Positions 9,935 to 21,070 of a DNA stretch of 24,842 nucleotides are shown here, in pieces. Both the position numbers and the translations under genes were made by a program. The stretch lies in NCBI GenBank assembly GCA_021464525.1, contig JADRCO010000903.1:1-24842 (forward strand), written 5' to 3'. Under the pieces are notes generated by a model. That model saw only the letters and a program-made list of their open reading frames with translations, did not search any database and was not told the DNA's origin. This stretch comes from Rhizophagus sp. LPA8_4_AMF. Taxonomy: Eukaryota > Glomeromycota > Glomeromycetes > Glomerales > Glomeraceae. The first letter of the stretch is position 1. Each line of letters starts with the position of its first letter.

Positions 9935-10167
9935 AATGCATTGCATGACCCATTCATGTCAACTTCAACCCAATTTAATAAACTTGGATATTGTTTTCCT
10001 TTTGGTTTCATAAATTCACGAGTAAGGACAATAACAGATAATTGATACCCTCCTGCTCTTCCGTTAACTTTCACTCCATGGTCAGAATTTGATAATTCTC
10101 CCACTTCTGTTATATCAACGCCAGAGAGAGATAATAAAAGGAAGTAATCTGTATCGGCTACAACTAT
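9935..10167 (-). pseudogene. Orphan exon, possibly START-like lipid-binding domain
   Basis: Open frame bounded by a CAG acceptor (10170-10168) and a GTAAGT donor starting at 9934. It reads YFLLLSLSGVDITEVGELS ... VKVNGRAGGYQLSVIV ... PSLLNWVEVDMNG. The end, PSLLxWVxVDxNG, recalls the last strand region of START domains, but this is weak. No neighbouring exon fits on either side: alpha-galactosidase ends at 10321 and the peptidase relic begins at 9782 in an incompatible phase. It is probably a gene fragment; the function is not established. Confidence 0.4.
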
Positions 10168-10320
10168 CTGTTCAAATGCTATGATTAAATTATGTAGATA
10201 TTTTATGGTCTTGAAATTCAAAATTGCTTGTCAAAATTATTTTTTCAATAAAATTATTATTAAAAATATGAAATATCCACCAGCAAATCAGCAAAGAACA
10301 GATACATGTTTTATCTTTTT

Positions 10321-12583
10321 TTATTTACAAAAGTAACGAATATAGTATTGAAATACAATAACAATCAATAATAAAACAAAAACACCGTATTTAATTACAA
10401 ATTCACTTAATGCAGCATCACTATATTGATCTATGAAATCAGGATTTTCTTTAATCTTTGTTCCGCCAGTAAGTTTTAATACAACTATACCATGTTTAGG
10501 TACTTCACGTGAATAGCTATTATACATAGATAATAATGAAAATAAATAAATAAATAAATGGATACTTTTTTTTCTTTAAAATAAGATAAAAGATCATAAA
10601 TTACCTGTCATTATAAGCTCCTTTGTCTTCATGTTCCCATAAATCTCTAATTGAAAGTTCACCTTGTACGTTTAGATGTGCAGTAAAATTTAAATTAATG
10701 GTAATAGATGTTTCAGCCTTATTAAATAATACTAAATAAAAATTATTTCATTAATAACTAAATTATAGGTTTATCTTTTTTTTTTTTTATAAAAACCGAT
10801 TAAACTTACAAGCTACATAACCATCAGATAATTCGCCTGTCCAAACATCCATACGTTTTGTACTTTGAGCAATATTTACAGATTTTCCCAACGGATCTTG
10901 CTAAAAGAATGTATATAATTTATTAATTAATTCATCTTACATCTCTATAAAATCTAAAATTCACAATCTAATAATACTTACATTAATAGCAATAATTTCA
11001 GTATTATTCACAATTTCCAAAGTATTAGTAGGCGGATATCTAATCTAAAACAAGCAAAAAAAAGCTTTATTATTATCTCCATCATTTGTCTTTAAATAGA
11101 CAAAATCATAACTTACATCAAAACCAAGTAAAAGAGGAGCTTTAAGAGCAGCCCATAAAGAGAAATGACTTTTTTGTTCATCAATAGTTAAATTACCATT
11201 ACCAACTTGTAACATATCAGGATCATTCCAACCACCTGGACCCGCATATTGTGTAATTTTACGTTGTTGCTGTAATATATCTAGAATTGATTCCCATCCT
11301 AATTCAATGTCTCCTGTTGTTCTCCAACTTATATAATTACATAAATTTAGATATGTGAAAGAATCAATGAAAAAGAGAGATTAATGAGATACCTGTTTCC
11401 AACTTCATTCGCCCAAAGGTACGGCTGGCTTACCCTAAAAATATAATATTGTGTTAATTAAAAAGAAAAGTTTAATATATAATCGCATTTACGATAAAAA
11501 ATCTCATACCCCCATTCACAAATGCTATAAAAAATAGGTCTTTTGGTGGCTGATTAAGAAAAAATGGCGTTAAATATTAATACAAATATTAATTGCAACG
11601 AACTAACAGATACAATTTATACCATTGAGCATATCGCGCATAATCTAAATTAAAAAAGAGAATAATGATATACAAATTAACATTAAAGGATTTATTCTGG
11701 GCCAAAAAATTTAAATTTCACTCACCTCATATCGTTGTCGCTCAGGTATACTTTCATTATAACAATTATCATATTTTAAATAATCTATTCCCCATGATGC
11801 ATATGTTATTGCATCAACATCTTCAAATCCTATTAAAAAAAATAAATAAATAAAACCGTTTGGAACGTTCGGAACAATTTGTATTTAGAATATGTAGAAG
11901 TTTAAAATTACCGAGACTTCCGATTCGTCCAGCACATGTGCGATACCCTGCATCACTATAAATTCCAAATAAAAGTCCTTTTGAATGCGCATAATCAGCC
12001 AATGCTATAAAATCAAATACACGTTAGGTTAAGAATTACATAATTCGAGAAGATAAAATTTGGTTTACCTTTAATTCCACCTGGAAATCTTATAGAGAAA
12101 AAAGCCATGAGCATTGGATAATTAATATTGTAAATTATCACTTAATTAAACTTACGTGATGTTGCTAGCATGAATGTATCCTTTTTCATCCCTTTCACCC
12201 ATCCAACAATCATCTAAAAAAAGGTTACGTAATAAATATAATAAATTTAAAAAAATTTAAAAAAATTTAAATATAATGTTTTTTACCAATATTCAAATAG
12301 TTGTAACCAATATCACGTAATCCATAATCAACAAGAGCATCAGCAGTTTGTTTAATTAGATTCTCATTAATAGTACAATTAAACTGAAATCAATTGAGAA
12401 ATAATTAAATTATTTTATTTCGACATTCATTCCGCAGTAAACAATTACCCTATTCCAACTATTCCATCCCATCGGAGGAGTTCTACCAAGTCCATTATCC
12501 AATCCATTTATTCCATTAATAATAATACAAATTAAGCCAAATAATGTCATAAACATTGAGAGAGAAACTTTTAGACTCATCAT
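10321..12583 (-). CDS. GH27 alpha-galactosidase, 14 exons, membrane-anchored, 432 aa
   Basis: Exons: 12583-12449, 12383-12287, 12213-12156, 12088-12069, 12004-11912, 11829-11726, 11644-11623, 11549-11510, 11434-11393, 11327-11117, 11044-10982, 10900-10810, 10731-10605, 10516-10321. All thirteen introns are GT-AG and every phase closes, giving 432 residues. Residues 1-27 form a signal peptide. The GH27 barrel starts at [14 protein letters not shown] (31-44) and contains [28 protein letters not shown] (nucleophile Asp155), SWRTTGDI (acid/base Asp210) and GGWNDPDML. The C-terminal beta domain includes [11 protein letters not shown]. Residues about 411-427 are a hydrophobic helix followed by RYFCK, so the enzyme is probably held in the secretory or plasma membrane with the catalytic domain outside. 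It hydrolyses terminal alpha-galactose. The second Met codon (12580) is an equal start. Exons 4 and 7 are microexons of 20 and 22 nt. Confidence 0.93.
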
Positions 12584-13377
12584 ATCAAGACCTTAAATTC
12601 AAGGTTTTTTGTTTTATCGTAAATTTCATGAGTTAGTATTTATTTTTTAAGACAAGTATGAAGAAACAACCTATTTATTTACTTGTGTGTAATACAATAA
12701 TTTTAACTACTACCTTAATTAGGCTTGGTATTCTTTTTTTGATTAAAAAAACGTGGTTCAAAGAAGTCTAGACCTTATATATATTTATCAACCCCATAGC
12801 AAAAATTTGTGTTCCTAATCCCTGGCCCTATCCCTAATTCTGATACTCTATTAAGTAACCTTTTAATAAAAATATCAATTTTGATATTTTAAAGGATAGA
12901 TAATACTGTATCGTAATTTTGGGATTAGTTAAATCTATAGGAAAAAATATTGTAATTTAGATAATTTGTTAGTAATGGATAATATGATATACAGAATTCA
13001 ACGGAAATATAGTTTCTTTTATGACCATCATTAGGATTCTATTATACAAAAACATTTTTATTTAACGATTATACTATGATGAAAAAAAAAACGTTGAAAA
13101 ATCAAAAATTTTAATGATAAGTTCCCAAATACTTAAAATGAATTATAAAGTTGATAAAGTTGACAAATAACCTCTCATATTGTACCTTCCATTAGTAAAC
13201 AATTTCCCTATTATCCTTTCTCCTTCTCATGCTCTATCTACCTTTCTACCATTAATTTATCGCCTTTTCAACTTCATAGCCAGTATTTGTCTATGTCACT
13301 TTAACCTTTTTATACAATTATCAAACATTTGCGACATTCCATAGTAACCTACAGTAGACAATATAACCTCGTATACA
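12584..13377. other. Long intergenic region upstream of alpha-galactosidase
   Basis: AT-rich, with no ORF or repeat I can support. The region next to 12583 should carry the alpha-galactosidase promoter; no clear TATA box or operator is evident. Confidence 0.4.
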
Positions 13378-13751
13378 CTGGTTATACATATCACTTTTGT
13401 ACAGTAGCTGATTTGTTGAAATCGAGTTCATAAAAAAGATGATAAGCGGCAGTAAGTGACCTTCGAATTTTGATAATTAATAGTAATTGACAATAAATAA
13501 TTTAAAATCTATTTAAAATAAACAAATCTTGTCATTTAAAAATGAGTCACTGTCATGGATAACTGAAAAAAAATCCAAGAAAGGAGTACATATTTTTAAT
13601 TCCACAATTACAAAAAAAATATAAAAACCCTCTTCCAAAATTAATCGTAAGTCCAAGACTCTTATAATGGGGATCAAAATTTTAGATTCCTAGAAAAAGC
13701 GATAAAGATGAGAGATTTTGTCCATATTTCATAACGAACATCTTAACATAA

Positions 13752-14844
13752 TCATTCCACCAACTGATAATATTCTGCTAGTATCCAGTCGGAAGTTACT
13801 GGATTAATGCTAGGACGTAAAATCCATTCCTTTCCGAGATACTGTTCCTTCAGAAAAAGCCTTGAACAAAAAGCCTTTAAATGAATAGACAACCGGTGGA
13901 ATTTACAAATTAAATGTGATATACGTTTGCCGATGGGCAAAACATACTGCAAGTTGGATATGAAGCATTTCATGCTATAATAGATTTTTACCGTTTAACC
14001 AAGGACGACTGTCTTCAGAAATATGATAAACTCATTAAAAGCGTGTGAATATAGATAAATGTCATAATTGACAATTATCCATGTATATTTTTAACTGACG
14101 CTGATAATCCTACAATTGCGATCTTCTTCTTTTTCCACTTTAACTACACAATCTGTGCACTCTATGCGGTTATTAGATTAGAATCTTTTAGTTTAGAAAA
14201 CCCTCAACTGCATGATACAGTATTTTGCGATGGTGGAACATTATACTATTTTGATTTGGTGCGGGCCTGTGCTATCCCTCCTTTCACTATACGAGAAACT
14301 TCATAACACATCTATTATTGTACTGTACAACTTCTTGCGGCAGTAACTTTATTACCATACCCGTCGTATCAACTGTCAACAGGTCCCTCTTTGGTAGTTA
14401 GAAACAAATGATGTTCTTGCATTTGTCTATAGAAGAGCAAAGGTTTATTATACAAAAATGTATTGATACACTCTCAAGTCCCAATGTATCGCTCGACAAC
14501 TAGCCGATAAATCGGTAAGGAGATTTCCTATCCAACTCAATCAGGTGGAAGTAAAAACACAAATTGCAAAAAATTACGGTGGTACACCTTTCGAACATGA
14601 TGGTCATCAGACAAACATAATTTATAACTGGGCACACTACTTTTTCTCCGCGTTCAACCATTGCGGATCAATTCTTGTAATCATTAATTTCCAACATTTT
14701 TTTACACCTCTTGCCGATAATCTATATAGGGATCATGTTGCTTATTTAAATTTTTACATTTCGTGCCAAGGGTTGTTAAATTTCTTTATCAACTCCTTCC
14801 AATCTAATTCATATTTATTATCTCTGACAAATTCTTTTCTTTAA
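13752..14844. other. Decayed coding-like stretches, unassigned
   Basis: A 73-codon minus ORF (13973-13752, ... SDWILAEYYQLVE) and plus-strand open stretches look protein-like: 13958-14048 reads GYEAFHAIIDFYRLTKDD, and about 14485-14844 includes ARQLADKSVRRFPIQLNQ and KNYGGTPFEHDGHQTN. They are interrupted by stops and I recognise no family. They are likely relics of one or more genes; part of this stretch (to about 14020) is repeated in block B. Confidence 0.3.
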
Positions 14845-14849
14845 TTTCG

Positions 14850-15624
14850 ATTAAACCTTCTATATGCTATTACAATTTTCTCATGAGAAAATTCGTCTTT
14901 CTCAATATGTAAAGAAGAGATCAATTTCCAATAAGTATTTAATTAATATACATATGGGAGTTCTATTACGCAATTATGTGACAGTGTAGTATATTCTCCT
15001 GCTTTCTTCTATTTAGATCGATAATTTTTTGTTTGATGCGTATCTTTTAGTTAATTTTCTTAGTTGCTATTAACACGTCTACTTTTAAGAAATCTACTAC
15101 CGATTTGTCTTCTTTTTTTGCTCTTTACCTTCAATTTCTTTTTCCTAAAGAAAGAATTAAAATTATAAAAAATAAAAAATCACGTTGGGTACAATATTGC
15201 GACATAAAAGTAATAAGAAATATACCTTGGAAACGTTTCTCATTTACTGTATTGATAATTCTAAGGTAAATTCTGATAAGTATTACTTCCAAATCTTCTC
15301 GAGTAAGCATGTTCTATTAATCCAGAACATTGGTTCTTCGGACCAATAAACATCCCAGCTTTAAAATGTTACGTTGCAAAAGAAAAATTTACTTCTGCAT
15401 CACCTGTAACATTTAACCAGTATTGAAGGTTATTTTTCTTTCCATATTGCACTTAGGTTTTAGATGGTTAAATCATAATTTTTAGTACCGTTTATATAGT
15501 AAAATGAACGTCATAGGTGTATATCACGATATCACGCGAGCATTATCAGTTATTTAAGATTAACAGTTAAGGATCGTCAGATCTATTGAATTAGCTTTCT
15601 AGCTTTCTAATTTATTTATTTGAA
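14850..15624. other. Intergenic region upstream of the CCDC97-like gene
   Basis: No gene seen. The last 100 bp before 15625 should be the promoter and leader; they contain a doubled CTAGCTTT (15594-15608) and, further up, TATCACGATATCACG (15523-15537). Confidence 0.35.
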
Positions 15625-16849
15625 ATGGATATTAATACAAAAGAAGAAATTTTTGACCATATTTCAAAAAATTTATCATCGATACAATTTAAAACATTAA
15701 GAGAAAATGAAGTTGAAGCTACTGATGATGAAAAATTAACTATAATGAAACAAACATTAGAAAATGATCCTGCTTTGTTCTTAACGAAATGGGGTAAATT
15801 TTTACCTAAAAATGAATTGGAAAAATTCGAATGTTTAAGAGGTATATGAATAATAAAAAAAATAGATACTTTTTTTAAAAAAAATATCTTGTAACGATTT
15901 TGATTGATTTTAGGTGATTATGAAATAAATTGGCATTTAAATAAATTGCTATCTACACAAAACAAAAACACTATTTCTTCATCGATAGCAAGTGAACCTC
16001 CAATAATATCAAAACAACTTTTACCAAGTTCAAGACATAATAAACAAATTCTTAATAGAAGATATAAATATCTTACAACTATGCTTGATAATACATCATA
16101 TTTTGGTGATGAAGCTATTGAAATGAGAGAACCAAGTTTATATGAAGATTATGTTGGTCAATATATTCCTGAAGAAGAAAGATACAAAGAATTTGATGAT
16201 GATATAGATTTAATTGATAGAGTTTATTACGATATAGATCAAAGTTATATCCATGATAGGTTACAAGAAGAGAAAAGAATTCTAGAAGAGCAAGAAGAAG
16301 AGGAGGAGGAGGAGGAGGAGGATGAAGAGAATGAAATTGAGAAAAAAGTAAACGGAGATGGTATGGCTGATAATGAAGATGTACCACAGATATCTGAGGA
16401 AGAAAAACAACAACTACGAGCTGATCTTGTGGATATCATGAGAAATAAATTCATGTCTGGTGATGATGTGAGTGTGAAATTAACACCGTAATTTAGAAGA
16501 AATTTATCGAAAAATTGATTAAAAGTATTAATTTTTACTTTACAGCCTGACTTTGATTATGATGCGGTCGATTTTAACGAGGAATTTGATGACGTTAACG
16601 TACAGGAACAGGAGATACAAGGTACATACATAATTTGAGTAGTTCTTATCTTTAAAAAGTATTATTCATTAATATTGTCTTTTTAATCATATTAAATAGA
16701 AATATATTTTGATAATGGTGAGCAGTGTTTTAATTAATATTTGTATCAATTTGTTTTTTTTTAATGCTCGATATTAACTGTTTGTTAATATAGAGGAACC
16801 GAACGAAATTTCAGAGGTTAAAAATGGAACGGGCGAATATGATTACTAG
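15625..16849 (+). CDS. CCDC97-like (DUF2052) protein, four exons, 300 aa
   Basis: Exons 15625-15841, 15914-16467, 16546-16621 and 16794-16849; the introns are GT-AG (GTATAT, GTGAGT, GTACAT donors) and phases close to give 300 residues. It has the CCDC97 architecture in order: FLTKWGKFLP (residues 52-61), a YEINWHLN motif (75-82), NRRYKYLTTML (120-130), PSLYEDYVGQYIPEEE (146-161), a Glu-rich coiled coil (about 189-225) encoded by a GAG/GAA tract, a helix LRADLVDIMRNKFMSGDD, and the acidic PDFDYDAVDFNEEFDD motif near residue 260. CCDC97 proteins are conserved, mostly nuclear, and reported with splicing (SF3B) factors; the molecular role is unsettled. The start is the first ATG after a stop-containing leader. 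A decayed copy of exons 2-4 lies at 21071-21800. Confidence 0.88.
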
Positions 16850-17331
16850 TTAATTTTCCATCTTTTGTACAGTATTTAAGGAATAATAAAATAATTTATT
16901 AATGTGCATATTCATGGATCATATAAAATTAATATATTAATAATCTTTTATATTTTTTATTAATAGAAACTATTTATTGAACAAGAAAAAAATTAAACAA
17001 ATAAAAAATTATCAAAATAATCGTCATTTAAACACGTCCTTCGATAGTTGATAAGATTATCATTTATTATGGGCTCTGTATATATAAAGCTTTAACTAAA
17101 AAATTTTGCAAGGTTGGTTGGTAATGTTTCCAAGGAAGCATTTAGTTTTGTTTTATATCGAAAAAAGAGTAAGCGGAGAGATTCTATACATTAAGTTGCA
17201 TATAATGTATATCAAAACCGAAAAAATAATAAGAATTGTAACATTGGATTTTGATCACTTCGACCAATCAGTTAACAATAATTAAAAATTAGTAACATTA
17301 TTAATGTCTTCGTTGGCATTGACGCTAAACT
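16850..17331. other. 3' flank of the CCDC97-like gene, shared with block B
   Basis: Non-coding DNA with an AATAAAATAA polyadenylation-like signal at 16883. It is collinear with 21801-22268 in block B. TATATATAAAGC at 17077-17088 could be a TATA box for the downstream exon. Confidence 0.45.
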
Positions 17332-17442
17332 ATGGATGCGATGATAAACTCAAGACAAAGTGACGAAGGATTGCCTGTATCACGAAATGTCGGACAGCAA
17401 TTTCATTTCATCGTCTCGTCGCCTACAGCAATATTACAGAAA
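17332..17442 (+). pseudogene. Damaged copy A of an unassigned first exon
   Basis: Homologous to the better copy at 22269-22405: both share PVSRNVGQQ / SVSRNVGQQ and a GTAAG donor. Copy A has lost about 26 nt, including codons before DE and a G at the splice junction, and reads on without a clear intron. The parent gene is unknown to me. Confidence 0.5.
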
Positions 17443-17869
17443 GTAAGCTCGATATATATCGCTCTATTTACAAATGAGAAGCTTACACGTGTAAATGTAT
17501 TGCCATTCGTCTTTCAAGAGGAGGCCGTTCTGAAGAACTATGCTTCCAAGCTTTTAATCTTATATTGATATTGAACACAAGGATGGTTTAATATAGAGCC
17601 AGATGTTGTTAAATAGTTTTCACAGGTTTTTTGATATGGTAGATTTTCTTTTTAAAGTATCTATTCTTTAGAACATTATTGAAGCAAAATACTGTGAATT
17701 ATGTTATATCTGCCTTAACATGTTTTTTTTCTTGATTAAAAAAATCATATTTTCGAAGTTCAAGTCTGAAGATGAATACCTTTCCCTGCTTAATTTGTTT
17801 GGTATCAGTATAAATTCTTTAATTTGAAATTTTTAATTGGTTTTGACTATTTTATGCACGTTTTTTTTA
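17443..17869. other. Copy-A-specific insert and breakpoint region
   Basis: 17455-17795 is absent from block B. It holds a short open stretch (LFTNEKLTRVNVLPFVFQEE, up to 17568) of unknown origin. Homology to block B resumes at about 17797 for about 25 bp, then the Crinkler relic begins. Confidence 0.4.
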
Positions 17870-19293
17870 AAACATAATCAGTAAAATGAATTGATATAGT
17901 GATAAAATAAAGTCTGTTATATTAATGTCAAAAAGCAATTCTAAATACTCCAGAAGCTGAAGCATTGGGAGACTAAATTTCCACTTGTATGCATGGTTTT
18001 TAATTCCCGCTTTAAATTTCTCTGCAAAATAATCCATAATCCAAATAAATGATTCTATGTTCAATAATGGACACTCGACAAACTGGAATGAGACTCTCGA
18101 AGTTTCTTTTTGTTCAAGGACATCCTGTGGAGCGGTCTCTGAAAGGAATGGTTGGACAAAGGTGGATGAAGCGGAAGTAATCATATATTCCGAAATAACA
18201 TGGATCATATTAGAGAAGAGTTCTTTATCCCATGAATCAATGAGTTGAAATTCATCAATATGAAGATATAGGAAAAATAGGTGTTTAGCAAAGAGATCTA
18301 GGGATTTGCGAATTTAGCTGATAACAACATTAACATTAAAATCATTGAAATTACTAGAGCTGTCCCTAAAAGGTTTCAAGTGCGACGCGGAATTCTTGAA
18401 ACTTCATGTCATATTCTTCCAACAATTACTGATGCATCTAATTCATAGTCGTATGAAGTGAGTTTGTAGCCATTTCCGAAGTCAATATGTAGGTATGCAA
18501 AATGTACGTCAGTTCTTCTTTTGTCGTGAGGAATATTATATTCTTTGTAAATATTCCAGATATACTGAAGCATGTCTTCTGCCCAATCGAGTTTTACCTA
18601 TTTACAAGATAATGAGTAACTGATACAAATTGTTTACTAGGAAAAGCACAAAGAAACAATACCTATCCCCGGAGTTCCTCCACTGGCGAGACATCGGTAG
18701 TTCGATTTTCCACTTCGACTCGTAATATTACTGTATATTGTCTCCTTTACGTTACACATTGCCTTTTCGAAGTTACGTTGTTGCAATGGCGTATCAGATA
18801 AGCTAGGAAACCGCTTTAATGCATTCTTCTTAATAACCTCAATAACTCCCTTAAATGAAATTTGGGTATTATACTTCGGAGATTCTAATCAAAAAAAAAA
18901 TCATGGCAGAAAAATGAGATGTAAATGATATAATCTATTACTTGTTCGAGAGGTAAACCATTGGGTGACACTTACCAATGGTGGCGGGTAGTTCCGCAAT
19001 GATGTGGATGTGCTCACTAGGAGGTTGTTCTTTGAAACTTGTCCAATAGTTTTGAGGTCGCTGACCAATTTCTCACCTCCGAATTTTTCTTTGATGTCGA
19101 TTCCCTCATTTATCTCGTGTTTTTTACTTTCAGGAATATTAACTTTCCATAAATTCAATTTGTGTGCGGGATCAACCAATCCTGCCTGATCCTTGATGAC
19201 TCCCTTGAGATGTCCAATGGTCTTTGTTGTATCGAAATCAACAGGAAATGCGTTCTTTTCGCCTAAAACGATACAGTCTAACATAATGTCCAT
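17870..19293 (-). pseudogene. Crinkler (CRN) protein with P-loop domain, truncated and frameshifted
   Basis: Exon 1 (19293-18976) encodes a CRN header: an ubiquitin-like fold beginning CIVLGEKNAFPVDF, then LKGVIKDQAG and LNLWKVNIPE. Exon 2 (about 18884-18663) and exon 3 (from 18597), joined over a 65-nt intron, form a P-loop GGTPGIGKT. A Walker B-like LHIDEFQLID lies at about 18252. Lesions include a frameshift just after the P-loop, others near 18400-18370, an in-frame TAA (about 18320) and an unclear phase at the first intron. Homology stops after LPMLQLLE (about 17955), so the C-terminal part is missing. CRN proteins are a large family in oomycetes and some fungi; several carry NTPase plus nuclease parts, and some oomycete members are host-directed effectors. 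This copy cannot be functional. The Met at 19284 is an alternative start. Confidence 0.83.
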
Positions 19294-20027
19294 AATGTCG
19301 GTAGATCTAGTAAATCTGAAACCCGAAAATTGAGAGCTAAAAGCAAGGTCCAAAAAGGTAATTTTTCAGTATAACACTTTTTGGATACAACGTTAAACCT
19401 AAGTCGATTTCAGTTTGTACCCGGGATGGCGAAAGTACTCGAAAAAGCGAAGAATAGCTTGACATTTGATTATATGTCATATGTATATATTTTCATAAAT
19501 AGTTGCTGAATATGCTTCAAGGATCAAATTACATTTATGAACTGAAAAATTTATCAGCTGCACCGCCTGCACGTCACAATGTCATAATGAGGGTGCCGAT
19601 CAAAATAATTCAGCTCAGTTATTAAAATATGATGTGCATGATCTGCATGATCAGAACGGCCATTTTCATCCAATCATTATTAATCCAAACATTGATAAAT
19701 ATTATAAATATTATCTGTTATTTTATTTTTTTTTTTTCTCAACGTGAACAAAGTAAAGCAACAATTACAAAGAAGCTATATACAATAGAGTCGAAAGTAA
19801 TCGAAAATAAAAACTGTTAATAAAACAACCCTAAGACGATGACACTTTGGTGGAAAAGGAAAGGGAAAACTTCAAAAGACTCGAACGCACCAAAGAAAAA
19901 GAAAAAAATGAGAAAAAAGAAACAAAATAAAATTAAAGAAAACTAACATTACGAATAGGAAAAATACTATTATAATTAAAAAAAGATAATAAATCTAAAC
20001 ATTGATAACCATTATAACCATACACCT
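19294..20027. other. Intergenic region between Crinkler relic and block B
   Basis: No gene. It holds the likely CRN promoter side, a TGCATGATC doublet at 19636-19653 and a purine-rich A/G stretch at about 19850-19950. A 63-codon plus ORF at 19629-19820 is low-complexity and not credible. Confidence 0.4.
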
Positions 20028-20309
20028 TCCAAAAAGGTTATCATATCGCTTTCGTAATATAGGAGATTTTTGTTGAAATCGAGTTCATAAAAAGATTCTG
20101 TCATGAGTAAATGAAAAACATCCAAGAATTCATCCTTAATTTACTTTTACAAAAACAATAGAAACAACCTCCTTCTAGATCTTTACGTCCAATCAAAGAC
20201 GAGTGCCTTCAGAGCATTACAGCATCTTTCTGTATCACTCTGTATTAAGATGCTTTTAAAGTAGTACATGAGAAATTTCAAATAAACATTTATTTCTGGA
20301 CCGGATTAT

Positions 20310-20452
20310 GGTTAATCGGTTTTGGAATTTGAAGTCGGGTTAATTTCACTTTCACTTCGAAGACGTGGTCGTTGTGGCGTGGTTAATCTGTTTTGAGAAT
20401 TTGAAGTCGGTTTAATTTCACTTCGAATACGTCACGGATAATCTGTATTTTA
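20310..20452. repeat. Tandem repeat, unit about 71 then 55 bp
   Basis: GGTTAATC(G/T)GTTTTG-GAATTTGAAGTCGG-TTAATTTCACTTCGAA occurs at 20310 and 20381, with a third partial start (GGATAATCTGTATTTTAG) at 20436. Copy 2 lacks an internal part of copy 1. Confidence 0.7.
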
Positions 20453-20490
20453 GGAGCGGCCTTTTTGTAGCGGGATACTGAATTGAATTT

Positions 20491-20830
20491 GAAGGTAAAT
20501 TTCGGAAGAGGTTTTTTAAACTATTGTAGAAGCGTTATTAATTCTTTTGATTTGTTTTCAGGATAGACTTTCTTGAAATGGATTTCAACTTGGAAGGTAA
20601 AATTTTGAGAGGGTCCTTATTTTTAAAATTTATTTTATAGAAACGTTACCAACGTTTCTTCTATTATTTTAATTTTAGGAACAAGCCTTCTTTGGATGGG
20701 ATTTTGACTTAGAAATGGAAGGTAGATTTAAAAAGGGTCTCTTTTAAAATTATTTATAAAATGTTACCAACATTTGTTCTTTTGTTTTTATTTTAGATTT
20801 CTAATCGGAACAAAGTCTATCTGCACATCA
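20491..20830 (+). repeat. Tandem array of exon-like units with splice-like borders
   Basis: Three GAAG|GTA boundaries (20494/20495, 20596/20597, 20721/20722) and three T-rich TTTTCAG or TTTTAG acceptor-like sites (20561, 20678, 20796) alternate. They enclose exon-like blocks 20562-20596 (35 nt) and 20679-20721 (43 nt), which share the pattern TTCTT-GATGG-ATTT-GAC/AAC-TTGGAAG. Intervening stretches (20495-20561, 20597-20678, 20722-20796) also resemble each other (ACGTTA/ATGTTACCAAC). Frames do not chain cleanly, so this is probably a decayed tandem exon-plus-intron expansion. No family is recognised. Confidence 0.5.
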
Positions 20831-21070
20831 ATTTGGATTCGGCATGGCGGTCAAATATTTTAAGTAACATCATGATGAACTGTGCTTTAACATTGGATAT
20901 CATATTTCATTATTCTACAATTGCTACCTGTCGAGAAATTCATTTTCCGGATTCCGAATTTTATCTGGATTGGTAGATTTTTAAACCTGATCCGACAAAT
21001 TACGAATCAGGTTGATGAAAATGGATCAGATTGTGGATAACAAAATCTCATCCGGATCCGTCTTCCAATT

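Larger units (their letters stand above)
13378..17840. repeat. Segmental duplication, copy A
   Basis: Three separated stretches match copy B (20028-22445) in the same order and orientation. First, 13378-14020 contains TTGAAATCGAGTTCATAAAAA and the GACTGTCTTCAGA stretch. Second, 16006-17450 is nearly collinear with 21071-22410 and covers the 3' half of the CCDC97-like gene and its downstream flank. Third, 17797-17820 contains TTTGGTATCAGTATAAATTC. Between 17455 and 17795 copy A has about 330 bp not seen in B. The collinear order points to one block duplication followed by indels, not independent repeats. Confidence 0.75.

Noticed and set aside
11665..11853. Plus-strand 62-codon ORF
   Set aside because: It is antisense to alpha-galactosidase exon 6 and its flanking introns.
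16115..16454. Two minus-strand ORFs rich in Pro/Leu or Ser
   Set aside because: They are antisense to the GAG/GAA-rich coiled-coil tract of the CCDC97-like gene.
19004..19189. Plus-strand 61-codon ORF
   Set aside because: It is antisense to the CRN header, which has clear family motifs on the minus strand.
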